Of a stretch of 64,000 nt of DNA, positions 56,143-64,000 are shown piece by piece; position 1 is the stretch's first letter; each line of letters starts with the position of its first letter. The DNA comes from Colwellia sp. (GTDB lineage: Bacteria; Pseudomonadota; Gammaproteobacteria; Enterobacterales; Alteromonadaceae), in NCBI GenBank assembly GCA_013215465.1, contig JABSOW010000019.1, forward strand, positions 36,408 through 100,407. Direction: 5' to 3'. The notes beneath the pieces were generated by a model, which was not told the origin of the DNA, did not search any database, and saw nothing but the letters and a program-made list of their open reading frames with translations. A program made the translations under genes and the position numbers.

Positions 56143-57012
56143 TTAGCCTGTTATTTCATCTATCTCATTTGCTTCAGCGATACGTTGTAAACGATCTTGC
56201 TCTTCCAAAAAAGCAGCTTTTATTTCTTCTATGACGTTATCGACATTTGCAGAAACATTGCTTTCCTTAAATAGCCCGGTGAGATTTGTTTCAGGCGTTA
56301 ATTCGCCACTTTCATACAAGGCCCACATTTCTTGAGCATACTTGCTTAGCAGTAATTCAGGTGCAAATTGGCCATAGTAATGAGTCATGTTATCAACATC
56401 ACGAATTAACATTGCTTTAGCATTATTATTCGCAGAAGCATCTACGGCTTGAGGTAAATCAATGATGACCGGACCATACTCATCAACGAGTACATTAAAC
56501 TCGGACAAATCACCATGCACAATACCGGCACATAACATGCGTAAAACATAGCTCATGACTAGTTCGTGATCTTCAATGGCTTGCTCTTTTGACATCACCA
56601 CGTCGTTTAATCGTGGCGCAACGTCGCCCGCTTCGTCGGTGATTAATTCCATTAGTAAAACACCGTCAAAACAACCAAAAGGATGAGGTACTCTAACGCC
56701 TGCCTCTGCTAAGGTATAGAGCGCATCTACTTCAGCATTTTGCCATGCTTGCTCTTGTTGATTACGGCCATACTTAGAGCCTTTCTCCATCGCTCTAGCA
56801 CGTCGGCTATTTCGACTTTTTCTACCTTCTTGATATTGAGCTGCTTTTTTAAAGCTGCGCTTATTAGCCTCTTTATAGACTTTGGCACAACGAATTTCGT
56901 CGCCACAGCGAACCATAAAAACAGTGGCTTCTTTGCCACTCATTAGTTGACTAATCACTTCGTCAACTAGGCCATCATCAACAAGTGGCTGTATACGCTT
57001 TGGAATTTTCAT
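56143..57012 (-). CDS. RIO-family serine/threonine protein kinase
   Basis: 289 residues from the ATG at 57012, matching the Pseudomonas PA4780-like group. ATP-binding SGKEATVFMVRCG with KVYKEANKRSF, a basic loop (KSRNSRRARAMEKGSKYGRN), catalytic GIVHGDLSEFNVLV and metal-binding PVIIDLPQAVD. RIO kinases act in ribosome biogenesis in archaea and eukaryotes; the bacterial target is unknown. The frame opens further to 57060, but homologues start at MKIPKRI. Followed after 130 bases of the operon end by DUF1445 promoter region; upstream is ybiT, so the pair may be co-transcribed. Confidence 0.88.
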   Translation of the reverse strand: MKIPKRIQPLVDDGLVDEVISQLMSGKEATVFMVRCGDEIRCAKVYKEANKRSFKKAAQYQEGRKSRNSRRARAMEKGSKYGRNQQEQAWQNAEVDALYTLAEAGVRVPHPFGCFDGVLLMELITDEAGDVAPRLNDVVMSKEQAIEDHELVMSYVLRMLCAGIVHGDLSEFNVLVDEYGPVIIDLPQAVDASANNNAKAMLIRDVDNMTHYYGQFAPELLLSKYAQEMWALYESGELTPETNLTGLFKESNVSANVDNVIEEIKAAFLEEQDRLQRIAEANEIDEITG

Positions 57013-57074
57013 AGCCTTGTTATACCGTAATTTGGCAAAGAATGAAACATCTAGACTCACTGTTTTTCAAAACG

Positions 57075-58679
57075 TTAAGCAACCTTTTTGTTGTTTAGTT
57101 GACTATCAAGGTATTCATCTAATGAGCCTTGAAAGCTCACTAACTGCTTATCTTTAATATCAATAATACGCGTAGCTAAGCTTGAAACAAACTCACGGTC
57201 ATGGCTAACAAAGATCAACGTACCTTCAAAATCTTTAAGGGCATTATTTAAGGCATCAATCGCTTCGATATCCATGTGGTTAGTCGGCTCATCCATAATC
57301 AAGACATTGATATCCGCCATCATCAATCGACCAAATAACAAGCGGTTCTTTTCTCCACCTGAACAATTACGTGCCTTTTTATTAGCATCATCGTCGGTAA
57401 ATAACATACGGCCAAGCATACCACGAACACTTAAATCGTTGTGACAAGGTCTACGCCATTGTGACATCCAATCCATTAGCGTTAAGTCATTATCAAAAAA
57501 TGAGCCGCTATCTTGCGGGCAATAACCTAACGATGCATTTTCAGACCACTTAACCACACCTTCATTGTGTTCTAATTCACTCATTAAACAGCGTAACAAG
57601 GTAGTTTTACCAACACCGTTTTCGCCGATAATGGCTAACTTGGCGCCAGCTTCTAATAATAAATTACCTTTTTCAAACAACACTTGACCATCAAAACCGT
57701 GACTGAGGTTTTCAAGCTCTAATGCTTGGCGGTGCATTTTTTTACCCGGGGCAAAAGCAATTTTAGGGGTAATACGACTCGATGATTTCACATCATCAAG
57801 TTTAATTTTATCCATTTTTTTAGCACGAGAACTGGCTTGTTTCGCTTTTGAAGCATTGGCGCCAAAACGGTTAACAAAATCTTGTAACTCGGCAATTTCT
57901 TCAGCTTTTTTAACATTACCTGATAATAACTGTTCACGTAACAAACTAGATTGCTCAAGGAAAAATTCATAATTTCCCGGATAAATTCGTAATTCGCCGT
58001 AATCAATATCAGCCATATGAGTACAAACTGAATTAAGGAAATGTCTATCATGAGAAATGATAATCATGGTGCATTTACGTTTGTTTAATTCAGCTTCTAA
58101 CCAACTGATAGTATGAATATCCAAGTTGTTGGTAGGCTCATCAAGTAATAAAATATCTGGGTTGGCAAACAATGCTTGGGCAAGTAGCACCCGTAGTTTC
58201 CAACCAGGGGCAACTTGTTTCATTGACCCGTAATGAAAAGACTCTTCAATTCCGGCTTCTAATAAAATTTCACCGGCACGACTTTCAGCGGTGTAACCGT
58301 CCATTTCAGCAAACTCACTTTCTAAGTCACCAACACGCATGCCATCGGCTTCACTCATTTCAGCTTGTGCGTAAATAGCATCACGTTCTTGCTTTACTTT
58401 CCATAACGGCATATCGCCCATGATCACAGTATCAATAACATTGAATGCTTCAAATGCGAATTGGTCTTGGCCTAAGGTACTAACTTTGTTACCCGCACTA
58501 ACCGAGACATTGCCTGAGCTTGGCACTAAGTCGCCACTAAGTATCTTCATAAATGTAGATTTGCCACAGCCATTTGCGCCGATCAAACCGTAACGGTGAC
58601 CGTTGCCAAATTTAGCCGAGATGTTTTCAAACAACGGCTCTGCGCCAAATTGCATGGTAATGTTCGATGTAGTGATCAA
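57075..58679 (-). CDS. ybiT: ABC-F family ATPase YbiT
   Basis: 534 residues, two ABC domains with linker. First domain: [38 protein letters not shown]. Second: [34 protein letters not shown]. The linker carries the [25 protein letters not shown] motif of ABC-F P-site loops. YbiT-type proteins bind the ribosomal E site and help stalled translation; no transporter domain. Upstream of the RIO kinase in the same direction. Confidence 0.92.
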   Translation of the reverse strand: MITTSNITMQFGAEPLFENISAKFGNGHRYGLIGANGCGKSTFMKILSGDLVPSSGNVSVSAGNKVSTLGQDQFAFEAFNVIDTVIMGDMPLWKVKQERDAIYAQAEMSEADGMRVGDLESEFAEMDGYTAESRAGEILLEAGIEESFHYGSMKQVAPGWKLRVLLAQALFANPDILLLDEPTNNLDIHTISWLEAELNKRKCTMIIISHDRHFLNSVCTHMADIDYGELRIYPGNYEFFLEQSSLLREQLLSGNVKKAEEIAELQDFVNRFGANASKAKQASSRAKKMDKIKLDDVKSSSRITPKIAFAPGKKMHRQALELENLSHGFDGQVLFEKGNLLLEAGAKLAIIGENGVGKTTLLRCLMSELEHNEGVVKWSENASLGYCPQDSGSFFDNDLTLMDWMSQWRRPCHNDLSVRGMLGRMLFTDDDANKKARNCSGGEKNRLLFGRLMMADINVLIMDEPTNHMDIEAIDALNNALKDFEGTLIFVSHDREFVSSLATRIIDIKDKQLVSFQGSLDEYLDSQLNNKKVA

Positions 58680-58990
58680 AAGGTATTCCTAAATTTTGCT
58701 AACAAATACTGAATGGTTGATTGTTACATAGCGCTGATCACCTCTTAAAGAGGAAAATAGCCCAGAAAATAACAAAAAAGACTCAAAATAATAAGGTCGC
58801 GGATTATACAGCAAGAGTGCGGTGAACAATATCTAATATTGATTATAAGATATTTTATTTTGCTTATGGCGGTATTATTTATAGAAATGACTGCCATTTG
58901 TCAGCCACTAAATAGTATTAGTTCCGAGCTATTTTCTGCGTAGAAAGCACGCCTAGTATAGCTATCGTAAACTAACTTCGATGTAGAGTA
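58680..58990. other. 311-bp intergenic region between ybiT and the NAD-dependent dehydrogenase
   Basis: No gene recognised. A short perfect inverted repeat CCTCTTAAAGAGG occurs near 58741, and an AT-rich stretch 58830-58870. It must contain the ybiT promoter. Confidence 0.5.
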
Positions 58991-59869
58991 TTAATCTGTA
59001 AACCTTGGATCCTTAAACCGGCCAATTAAACTAGAAGTGTCCCAACGGTTACCACCGTTTTCTTGAATTTCTTGATAAAAACCATCGACCATTTTTGTCA
59101 TTGGTAAAGGAACATTATTTTTCTTCGCTTCCTCGAAGGCAATAGCAAGATCTTTTCGCATCCAGTCAACCGCAAAACCAAAGTCATACTCACCAGCAAA
59201 CATGGTTTTATAACGGTTTTCCATTTGCCAAGAGCCAGCGGCACCCTTCGATATGGTTTCAACTAAGGCGTCAGCATCTAACCCAGCTTTTTCAGCAAAA
59301 TTAAAGGCTTCAGCTAACCCTTGTACTACACCGGCAATACAAATTTGATTAACCATTTTCGCTAACTGACCGCTACCAACCTTGCCCATCAGTTGGCTAA
59401 AGCGTGCGTACGCATCCATAATAGGCTGTACTTTGGCAAAAATATCTTGCTCACCGCCAATCATTACCGTTAACAAACCGTTTTCTGCACCGGCTTGACC
59501 TCCTGATACTGGCGCATCAATAAAGTGTTGTCCTTGTTTTGTCGCAATTTCAGCTAGCTCACGGGCAATATTGGCAGACGCAGTGGTGTGATCAACTAAA
59601 ATACTACCTTTAGGCATACCAGCCAATATACCTTGCTCACCTAATACCACTTGGCGAACATCATCATCATTTCCAACACAACAAAAAACTATTTCACATT
59701 CATTGGCCGCCAGTGCTGGCGTGGTAGCCATATTGCCAGAAAATTCAGCTTGCCATTTTTCAGCTTTTGCTTGGTTACGATTATAAACACAAACATCATG
59801 ACCGGCTTTTTGTAAATGCCCTGCCATTGGATATCCCATAACGCCTAAACCAATAAATGCTACTTTCAT
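58991..59869 (-). CDS. NAD(P)-dependent beta-hydroxyacid dehydrogenase family (3-hydroxyisobutyrate / tartronate semialdehyde reductase-like)
   Basis: 292 residues. Rossmann loop FIGLGVMGYPMAGHL, VYNRNQAKAEKW, HTTASANIARELAE, FIDAPVSGGQAGAENG, and catalytic Lys in SGQLAKMVNQI. The final part GYDFGFAVDWMRKDLAIAFEEA-like region is the C-terminal helical domain. Family members oxidise 3-hydroxyisobutyrate or reduce succinate/tartronate semialdehyde; the exact substrate cannot be told. Alone on the minus strand, 90 bases downstream of the HopJ-like gene, so possibly in one transcript. Confidence 0.85.
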   Translation of the reverse strand: MKVAFIGLGVMGYPMAGHLQKAGHDVCVYNRNQAKAEKWQAEFSGNMATTPALAANECEIVFCCVGNDDDVRQVVLGEQGILAGMPKGSILVDHTTASANIARELAEIATKQGQHFIDAPVSGGQAGAENGLLTVMIGGEQDIFAKVQPIMDAYARFSQLMGKVGSGQLAKMVNQICIAGVVQGLAEAFNFAEKAGLDADALVETISKGAAGSWQMENRYKTMFAGEYDFGFAVDWMRKDLAIAFEEAKKNNVPLPMTKMVDGFYQEIQENGGNRWDTSSLIGRFKDPRFTD

Positions 59870-59958
59870 TGAACTATTCCTTATTTAAACCTTATATAAA
59901 AACGTGATAACCATTTGAAGTCACTTGAGTATAAAACTTCATTTGGTACTAAACTTAC

Positions 59959-60324
59959 TTATTCAGCAGCAAGTAAAGCAACTGATTTGAATTCAATACC
60001 CTGCCAGCCAGTTTGGATAAAATTTCGAATATTTGCGTGATCATTACCATTGGGATTCGCTAAAACATCATCTCGATAATAATGACCAAAGCAAGCAAGC
60101 GTTTGTTGTGGGCTTAATTTATTTAGCTTAGCAAAGTAAAATATTTTACAAGAGCCTTCATTAGTACCTATTTCATTAACAAGTTCGCCATTAGTAAAGC
60201 TTGTTGGCTGATATTGATAATTATCCTTAATAACCTGCATAACTTGTTCAAACGCTATGGTGTGCTCTTCTTGTTTAACTTGCACAAGAAACGACTCTAA
60301 GCCGTACGTATTAGCATCAGTCAT
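59959..60324 (-). CDS. HopJ type III effector family protein
   Basis: 121 residues. EEHTIAFEQVMQVIKDNYQYQPTSFTNGEL, NEGSCKIFYFAKLNKLSPQQTLACFGHYYRDDVLANP and NIRNFIQTGWQGIEF are the HopJ family signature. The name comes from a Pseudomonas effector, but the family is widespread in non-pathogenic marine bacteria where no type III system is implied. No export signal seen. Six bases before the DUF2999 gene on the same strand. Confidence 0.85.
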   Translation of the reverse strand: MTDANTYGLESFLVQVKQEEHTIAFEQVMQVIKDNYQYQPTSFTNGELVNEIGTNEGSCKIFYFAKLNKLSPQQTLACFGHYYRDDVLANPNGNDHANIRNFIQTGWQGIEFKSVALLAAE

Positions 60325-60330
60325 GACTAA

Positions 60331-60594
60331 TTATGAGCCTTCTTTTAATTTTGCTTTCGCGGCTTCAACTTTAGAAAAATCTAAACCTAATTCTTCAACA
60401 GCCTCTTTAATTAAATTAGGTTGGGTCATTACTATGCCCATAATTTCCTGTAATTTTTCACTTGGAATACCTAACTGTTGAATAACCGCCATTGCCATTA
60501 ACGGGTTCTCTGTTAATGCTTGAAAAAGCTCATTAATTTTTTCTTCACTAACATTTAACTCTTTTAACATTTTAATAATTGGGTTCATTAACAT
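60331..60594 (-). CDS. DUF2999 family protein
   Basis: About 87 residues. MNPIIKMLKELNVSEEKINEL, TENPLMAMAVIQQLGIP and IKEAVEELGLDFSKVEAAKAKL are the DUF2999 pattern, known mainly from Vibrionales and Alteromonadales. Start at 60594 has GGAAAC just upstream; homologues begin MNPII at 60588. Helical, soluble, function unknown. Directly followed by the HopJ-like gene. Confidence 0.85.
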   Translation of the reverse strand: MLMNPIIKMLKELNVSEEKINELFQALTENPLMAMAVIQQLGIPSEKLQEIMGIVMTQPNLIKEAVEELGLDFSKVEAAKAKLKEGS

Positions 60595-60740
60595 TGTTTC
60601 CGATCTATTGTTTTTAATGTCGCCTATGTTAATCAAATTAGCTTTGTTATGAAAGCTGCTATTGTTAAAGATATCTTAATATGCGTTCTTTATTATATTT
60701 TTGCATTTACAGTAAAAAACAGTTAAGTTTATCAAAATTA

Positions 60741-60754
60741 AATTGCGCACAATT
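60741..60754. promoter_or_regulatory. Candidate OhrR operator before the glutathione peroxidase gene
   Basis: AATTGCGCACAATT is an inverted repeat (AATTG-CGCA-CAATT) 22 bases before the peroxidase start codon. OhrR operators of other bacteria have AATTG/CAATT halves. The co-directional ohrR-like gene just downstream makes autoregulation likely. Confidence 0.45.
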
Positions 60755-60776
60755 AAATATGCTTCTGGAGCTTATT

Positions 60777-61259
60777 ATGAATAACAATATTTATCAGTTT
60801 TCGGCTAAAAGTAATAGCGGAGAGGCCGTTGAGCTAGCAAACTATCAAGGTAAAGTTATGTTGATTGTTAATACCGCCAGTGACTGTGGTTTTACCCCAC
60901 AATACCAAGGCTTACAAACACTGTACCAACACCATCAAGCAAAAGGCTTAGAAATTCTTGCCTTCCCTTGTAACCAATTTAAACAACAAGAAAGTGGCAG
61001 TGATGCAGAGATAAAACAGTTTTGCGATTTACGCTTTAACATTAAATTCCCACTTTTTAGTAAAATTAACGTTAATGGCGACAATACTCACCCTTTGTTC
61101 GATCATTTAAAAACACAAGCGCCCGGCATATTAGGCTCTAAAAGCATAAAATGGAACTTCACCAAGTTTCTGATCAACCGTGAAGGCGAGGTGATTAAAC
61201 GCTATGCGCCTTCTACTAAACCCGAAGATATTGAAGCCGATATCAAAAAGCTATTGTAA
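60777..61259 (+). CDS. Glutathione peroxidase (cysteine type, BtuE-like)
   Basis: 160 residues from the ATG at 60777, preceded by GGAG at 7 bases. NTASDCGFTPQY carries the peroxidatic Cys, LAFPCNQFKQQESG the Gln, and IKWNFTKFLI the Trp and Asn of the catalytic tetrad. It reduces hydrogen peroxide and lipid hydroperoxides, probably with thioredoxin. The frame opens to 60681, which is too early for the family. Forms a unit with the OhrR-like gene 45 bases on. Confidence 0.92.
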   Translation: MNNNIYQFSAKSNSGEAVELANYQGKVMLIVNTASDCGFTPQYQGLQTLYQHHQAKGLEILAFPCNQFKQQESGSDAEIKQFCDLRFNIKFPLFSKINVNGDNTHPLFDHLKTQAPGILGSKSIKWNFTKFLINREGEVIKRYAPSTKPEDIEADIKKLL

Positions 61260-61304
61260 ACCCGAGGCTAATATCATTAATTAAAATAACAATAAGAGTT
61301 TGAA

Positions 61305-61754
61305 ATGACTATCGATGAGAATTTAAAATTAGAAAAGCAATTATGTTTTCGACTGTATAGCTTAACAAAATTAATGAATCGTCATTATAACCCAGTATTG
61401 AAAAAGTTAGGTTTGACCTATTCACAATATTTGGTGATGTTGGTGTTATGGAAAAAAAACAACACCACCTCATCGCTGTCAGTTAAACAGTTAGGTGAAA
61501 AACTTGATTTAGATTCTGGCACCCTGTCACCATTATTAAAACGCATGGAAAAGCAATTATTACTCAGCCGGTTTCGTAATAGTGAAGATGAACGTAGTGT
61601 TGAAGTAAAACTAACCGGCTTAGGTTGTCAGTTAAAGGAGCAAGCCATAAACATTCCGGCACAAATGTTTTCTGTGACTGGAATGTCTATTGATGAATTA
61701 CACACCTTGAATGTTTCTTTAGATAGCCTGTTGGTTACCATGAAAACAAAGTAA
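61305..61754 (+). CDS. ohrR: MarR-family organic hydroperoxide regulator, OhrR-like
   Basis: 149 residues. The redox-sensing Cys is in LEKQLCFRLYSLTK (residue ~14); the winged helix is around residues 55-105 (VKQLGEKLDLDSGTLSPLLKRME and the wing RFRNSEDERSVEVKLT). OhrR loses DNA binding on Cys oxidation. Its usual partner is ohr; here it follows a glutathione peroxidase. Confidence 0.87.
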   Translation: MTIDENLKLEKQLCFRLYSLTKLMNRHYNPVLKKLGLTYSQYLVMLVLWKKNNTTSSLSVKQLGEKLDLDSGTLSPLLKRMEKQLLLSRFRNSEDERSVEVKLTGLGCQLKEQAINIPAQMFSVTGMSIDELHTLNVSLDSLLVTMKTK

Positions 61755-61811
61755 TAGCCGATTTAGAAAATTTGTTATAAACACTAAGCTAAAAACATTA
61801 AATTTAAGAGG

Positions 61812-63209
61812 CTACTTAAAAGAGAATAACTCGTTATGTAGTTTTTCCACCACATAATTCGCGTCGTTTTCATCGACTAAAAAACATAAATTATTGGCAC
61901 TAGCACCATGACAAATCAATCGTATATTAATGTCATTAATTGCTTGAAAGATACTTTGCCCTACACCCTTCGCACAATTTAAACCATTGCCAATAACTGC
62001 CACCAATGATAAACCATGCTCTACCGTTACCTCACAAAGTTGCTCCAACTCTTCTACCACAGTAGAGGTGATTAATGCTTGTGTTGAGCCACTTGGATTA
62101 TCAAACGTTAATGCGATACTAATTTCACTGGTGGTGATCAAATCAACACTGAGCTCATGCTTAGCTAAAATGCTAAATACTTGCGCTAAAAAGCCACTAG
62201 CATGTAACATTGCTGGGCTTTTTACTGTCACTAATGTTTGCTCTCGTCTAAGAGCAATTGAGCGATAAGTTGGATTTGATGCAACTTTTTTCTTTATTTG
62301 TGTACCACCTTTTTCAGGCTCTTTACTTGAGCCAACAAATACCGGAATGTTCTGACGCATTGCCGGAATAAGTGTTGCTGGGTGTAAGATTTTTGCGCCA
62401 AAAGTAGCCATTTCAGCCGCTTCACCAAAACTAATTTCTTTAATAGCACGCGCTTGTTCGGTGATGCGAGGATCAGTGGTAAAAATACCGACCACATCAG
62501 TCCAAATAGATAAGTTAGTGGCATTTAATGCTTCAGCAAGTAATGCTGCGCTATAATCTGAGCCACCACGCCCTAAAGTTGTTGTTTCACCTAAGCCGTC
62601 TTGACCAATAAAGCCTTGGGTTACTAATACTTGCTCTGGCAGTTTTATCGCTAATAACTCATTACAAGCCGCACGTAATTGCACAATATCAACCACGGCT
62701 TTTCCATATAAGCTATTGGTTTTCATTACTTGTTGAACATTAAAATAAGCACCATCAATACCAACAGATTGTAAAACTTGGGCAAAAATTCGAGAACTAA
62801 ACTGCTCACCAAAGGCTAAAATAGAGTCTGCGTGTTTAACACTATATTGCAGAGATTGACCTAATGCCTGTTCGGCAAGTTGACCGAGTAAAGTGTCGAT
62901 TTCATCGTTTAACTGTTGTTCTACATCGCTAGCTAAATGTTGAGTGATATTTACTTGAATAGCACGAATATTAGCAACAATTGCTACTTGCTCATCATTA
63001 GGCACACTTTCTTGGCTCAAACGCACTAAATAATTGGTAACGCCGGCACTGGCAGAAACAACCACTAAACGATTACTGGTATCATTTTTAATAATATGGG
63101 CGCAACGTAACATCGCTTGATAATCAGCAACACTGGTGCCGCCAAATTTGGCTACGGTAAGGGATATATTTTTTTTAGAGACTTGCTGAAATGATTCACT
63201 TTCTAACAT
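61812..63209 (-). CDS. lysC: Lysine-sensitive aspartokinase III
   Basis: 465 residues. VAKFGGTSVADYQAM at the start, VVVSASAGVTN, GRGGSDYSAALLAEAL, WTDVVGIFTTDPR and FGAKILHPATLIPA, then two ACT domains (about residues 315-460: LASGFLAQVFSILAKHELSVDLI-like segment). It phosphorylates aspartate, the first step to lysine, threonine and methionine. AGGAAG ribosome-binding site. Under a lysine riboswitch. Confidence 0.94.
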   Translation of the reverse strand: MLESESFQQVSKKNISLTVAKFGGTSVADYQAMLRCAHIIKNDTSNRLVVVSASAGVTNYLVRLSQESVPNDEQVAIVANIRAIQVNITQHLASDVEQQLNDEIDTLLGQLAEQALGQSLQYSVKHADSILAFGEQFSSRIFAQVLQSVGIDGAYFNVQQVMKTNSLYGKAVVDIVQLRAACNELLAIKLPEQVLVTQGFIGQDGLGETTTLGRGGSDYSAALLAEALNATNLSIWTDVVGIFTTDPRITEQARAIKEISFGEAAEMATFGAKILHPATLIPAMRQNIPVFVGSSKEPEKGGTQIKKKVASNPTYRSIALRREQTLVTVKSPAMLHASGFLAQVFSILAKHELSVDLITTSEISIALTFDNPSGSTQALITSTVVEELEQLCEVTVEHGLSLVAVIGNGLNCAKGVGQSIFQAINDINIRLICHGASANNLCFLVDENDANYVVEKLHNELFSFK

Positions 63210-63217
63210 GGTTAATT

Positions 63218-63278
63218 CTTCCTAAGTACGATGATTTATAAGTTTGAAGGCAAATCATTCGCTATGTAATACAGGAAG
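63218..63278 (-). promoter_or_regulatory. Shine-Dalgarno-sequestering hairpin of the lysC leader
   Basis: The lysC Shine-Dalgarno AGGAAGA can pair for seven bases with TCTTCCT about 50 bases upstream in the message (plus-strand 63217-63223 and 63273-63279). Formation would block translation, as expected for a translational riboswitch. No T-run terminator was seen between the aptamer and the start codon. Confidence 0.5.
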
Positions 63279-63345
63279 AGCGTGACTGAGAAGTTTTCAG
63301 CTTAACGCATAAAAGACATTAATGCGGGCAATGTTAACTTTTTCA

Positions 63346-63546
63346 GCCAGAAGCTCTCCACCTTTTTTAGTCTTACTTTTAAACAGTACTAAAGTAAGCG
63401 CTACCGGTGACAGCCCTAAGGATTCAGCCTTAGTGACCGAGCATTAATATTCACTCTATTAATGCCCTCGGCGATAATCTCCCTCAATAACATTTACTGG
63501 AGTGTGACCCCAAACGCTATCTACCTAGTTATCGCTCCTCTTCTGG
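63346..63546 (-). promoter_or_regulatory. Lysine riboswitch (L box)
   Basis: In the minus orientation the aptamer reads CCAGAAGAGGAGCG at the 5' end, GAGGGAGATTATCGCCGAGG, GGCTGAATCCTTAGGGCTGTC in the core, and GGTGGAGAGCTTCTGG at the 3' end. The P1 stem is CCAGAAG with CTTCTGG. These are the conserved L-box segments, and the gene downstream is lysC. Lysine binding lowers lysC expression. Confidence 0.93.
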
Positions 63547-63588
63547 CGTCGTTGTAATAACAGGTAACTGCATATTAGACCCGATTTA

Positions 63589-63634
63589 ATTGTAAATTGC
63601 AATAGACTTTTAGACGTCTATTGCAATTTACAAT
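63589..63634. repeat. Perfect 19-bp inverted repeat upstream of lysC leader
   Basis: ATTGTAAATTGCAATAGAC (63589-63607) and its exact complement (63616-63634) flank an 8-base loop TTTTAGAC. It lies just upstream of the lysC transcription start region (TAATAT -10-like sequence at about 63573-63578). It may be an operator, terminator of the neighbouring gene, or a small mobile element end. Confidence 0.65.
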
Positions 63635-64000
63635 ATGTTTTATTATTCCACTTTGTAAAACGCCATTTAGAACGAGAATCTCGCCAATAGTGAGAACAAC
63701 AGCTAGCCTTTTGTCTATAATACTTTCAAAAAATTAAAAATAGCATTTATTATTTAAAGCATAATAGCAATAGATACATTTTTAGTAAGTCATGACAATA
63801 ATGTTCGCTAAATGAGTTGATAATAGTTTGCCAAATTGTGTAGTAAAGTGGTGCAAATAGCCAAGTATATTAAATATCTCATGAGTTGCTTGTTAATAAC
63901 TATTCATTTATAGATACTGAGTATAACGCCGTGCGCGACTTTAAAATTTCGTGATTAAGGTTGAAAAAGGCATGTTCTAACTTTATATAGTAATCGCCAA
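63635..64000. other. 366-bp AT-rich end of the window without a recognised gene
   Basis: No open frame above about 60 codons and no known RNA were seen. It contains CGAGAATCTCG (near 63679), a short perfect palindrome, and AT-rich tracts. The upstream neighbour of lysC lies beyond the window. Confidence 0.5.

Noticed and set aside
59959..60324. HopJ name taken as evidence for a type III secretion system
   Set aside because: No secretion genes are in the window and the family is common in free-living marine bacteria.

Overview
This 64-kb window reads as an AT-rich chromosomal segment of a marine gammaproteobacterium of the order Alteromonadales, most likely Colwellia or a close relative (Colwelliaceae). 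That placement rests on gene content and protein resemblance only: HexR-type control of an Entner-Doudoroff operon, a DUF2999 protein, a HopJ-family protein, a lysine-riboswitch lysC and a PilZ gene next to holB. No rRNA or tRNA gene, CRISPR array, prophage or plasmid backbone was seen. One IS4-family insertion sequence and one non-coding palindromic repeat element are present.

Layout. 1-5.1 kb: end of polyphosphate kinase, exopolyphosphatase, TyrR, and a methionine gamma-lyase whose shared upstream region carries three TyrR-box-like sites. 5.1-10.5 kb is an accessory-looking stretch: a DMT permease, a class A beta-lactamase of CARB type, an unknown coiled-coil protein, a histidine-kinase relic, and a decaying nitric-oxide-reductase accessory cluster (norQ, norE, norF-like and a frameshifted membrane gene) without norCB or norD. 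10.7-19 kb: yciB, yciI, an LprI-like secreted protein, an AI-2E-type permease, the ybbA-ybbP ABC system divergent from tesA, and a CPA2 antiporter. 19.2-29.6 kb is a long minus-strand housekeeping run: ycfH, pilZ, holB, tmk, mltG, pabC, fabF, acpP, fabG, fabD, plsX, rpmF and yceD (fatty-acid synthesis joined to replication and cell-wall genes). 29.7-35.9 kb: yceF, a HAD phosphatase, rluC, then a 765-bp structured leader and rne.

35.9-45.5 kb: terminators, a 300-bp palindromic element, an IS4-family element and the HexR-controlled glucose module zwf-pgl-edd-eda (minus strand), divergent from hexR and pykA. Together these convert glucose 6-phosphate through the Entner-Doudoroff route to pyruvate. 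45.5-50.8 kb: a PilZ protein, the HrpA helicase and a CBS-domain protein.

50.9-55.9 kb holds the most interesting module, a six-gene tightly packed operon: a DUF1445 protein, pxpA, pxpB, pxpC, a DUF4392 protein and a D-amino-acid aminotransferase. The two DUF proteins correspond to the two halves of the animal mitochondrial D-glutamate cyclase (DGLUCY), here encoded separately and flanking a 5-oxoprolinase. I infer a route for D-glutamate/5-oxoproline salvage. 56-63.2 kb: a RIO-family kinase, the ABC-F protein YbiT, a beta-hydroxyacid dehydrogenase-family enzyme, HopJ-like and DUF2999 proteins, a glutathione peroxidase with an OhrR-like regulator, and lysC. The window ends with the lysC lysine riboswitch, a perfect 19-bp inverted repeat and about 370 bp without a recognisable gene.
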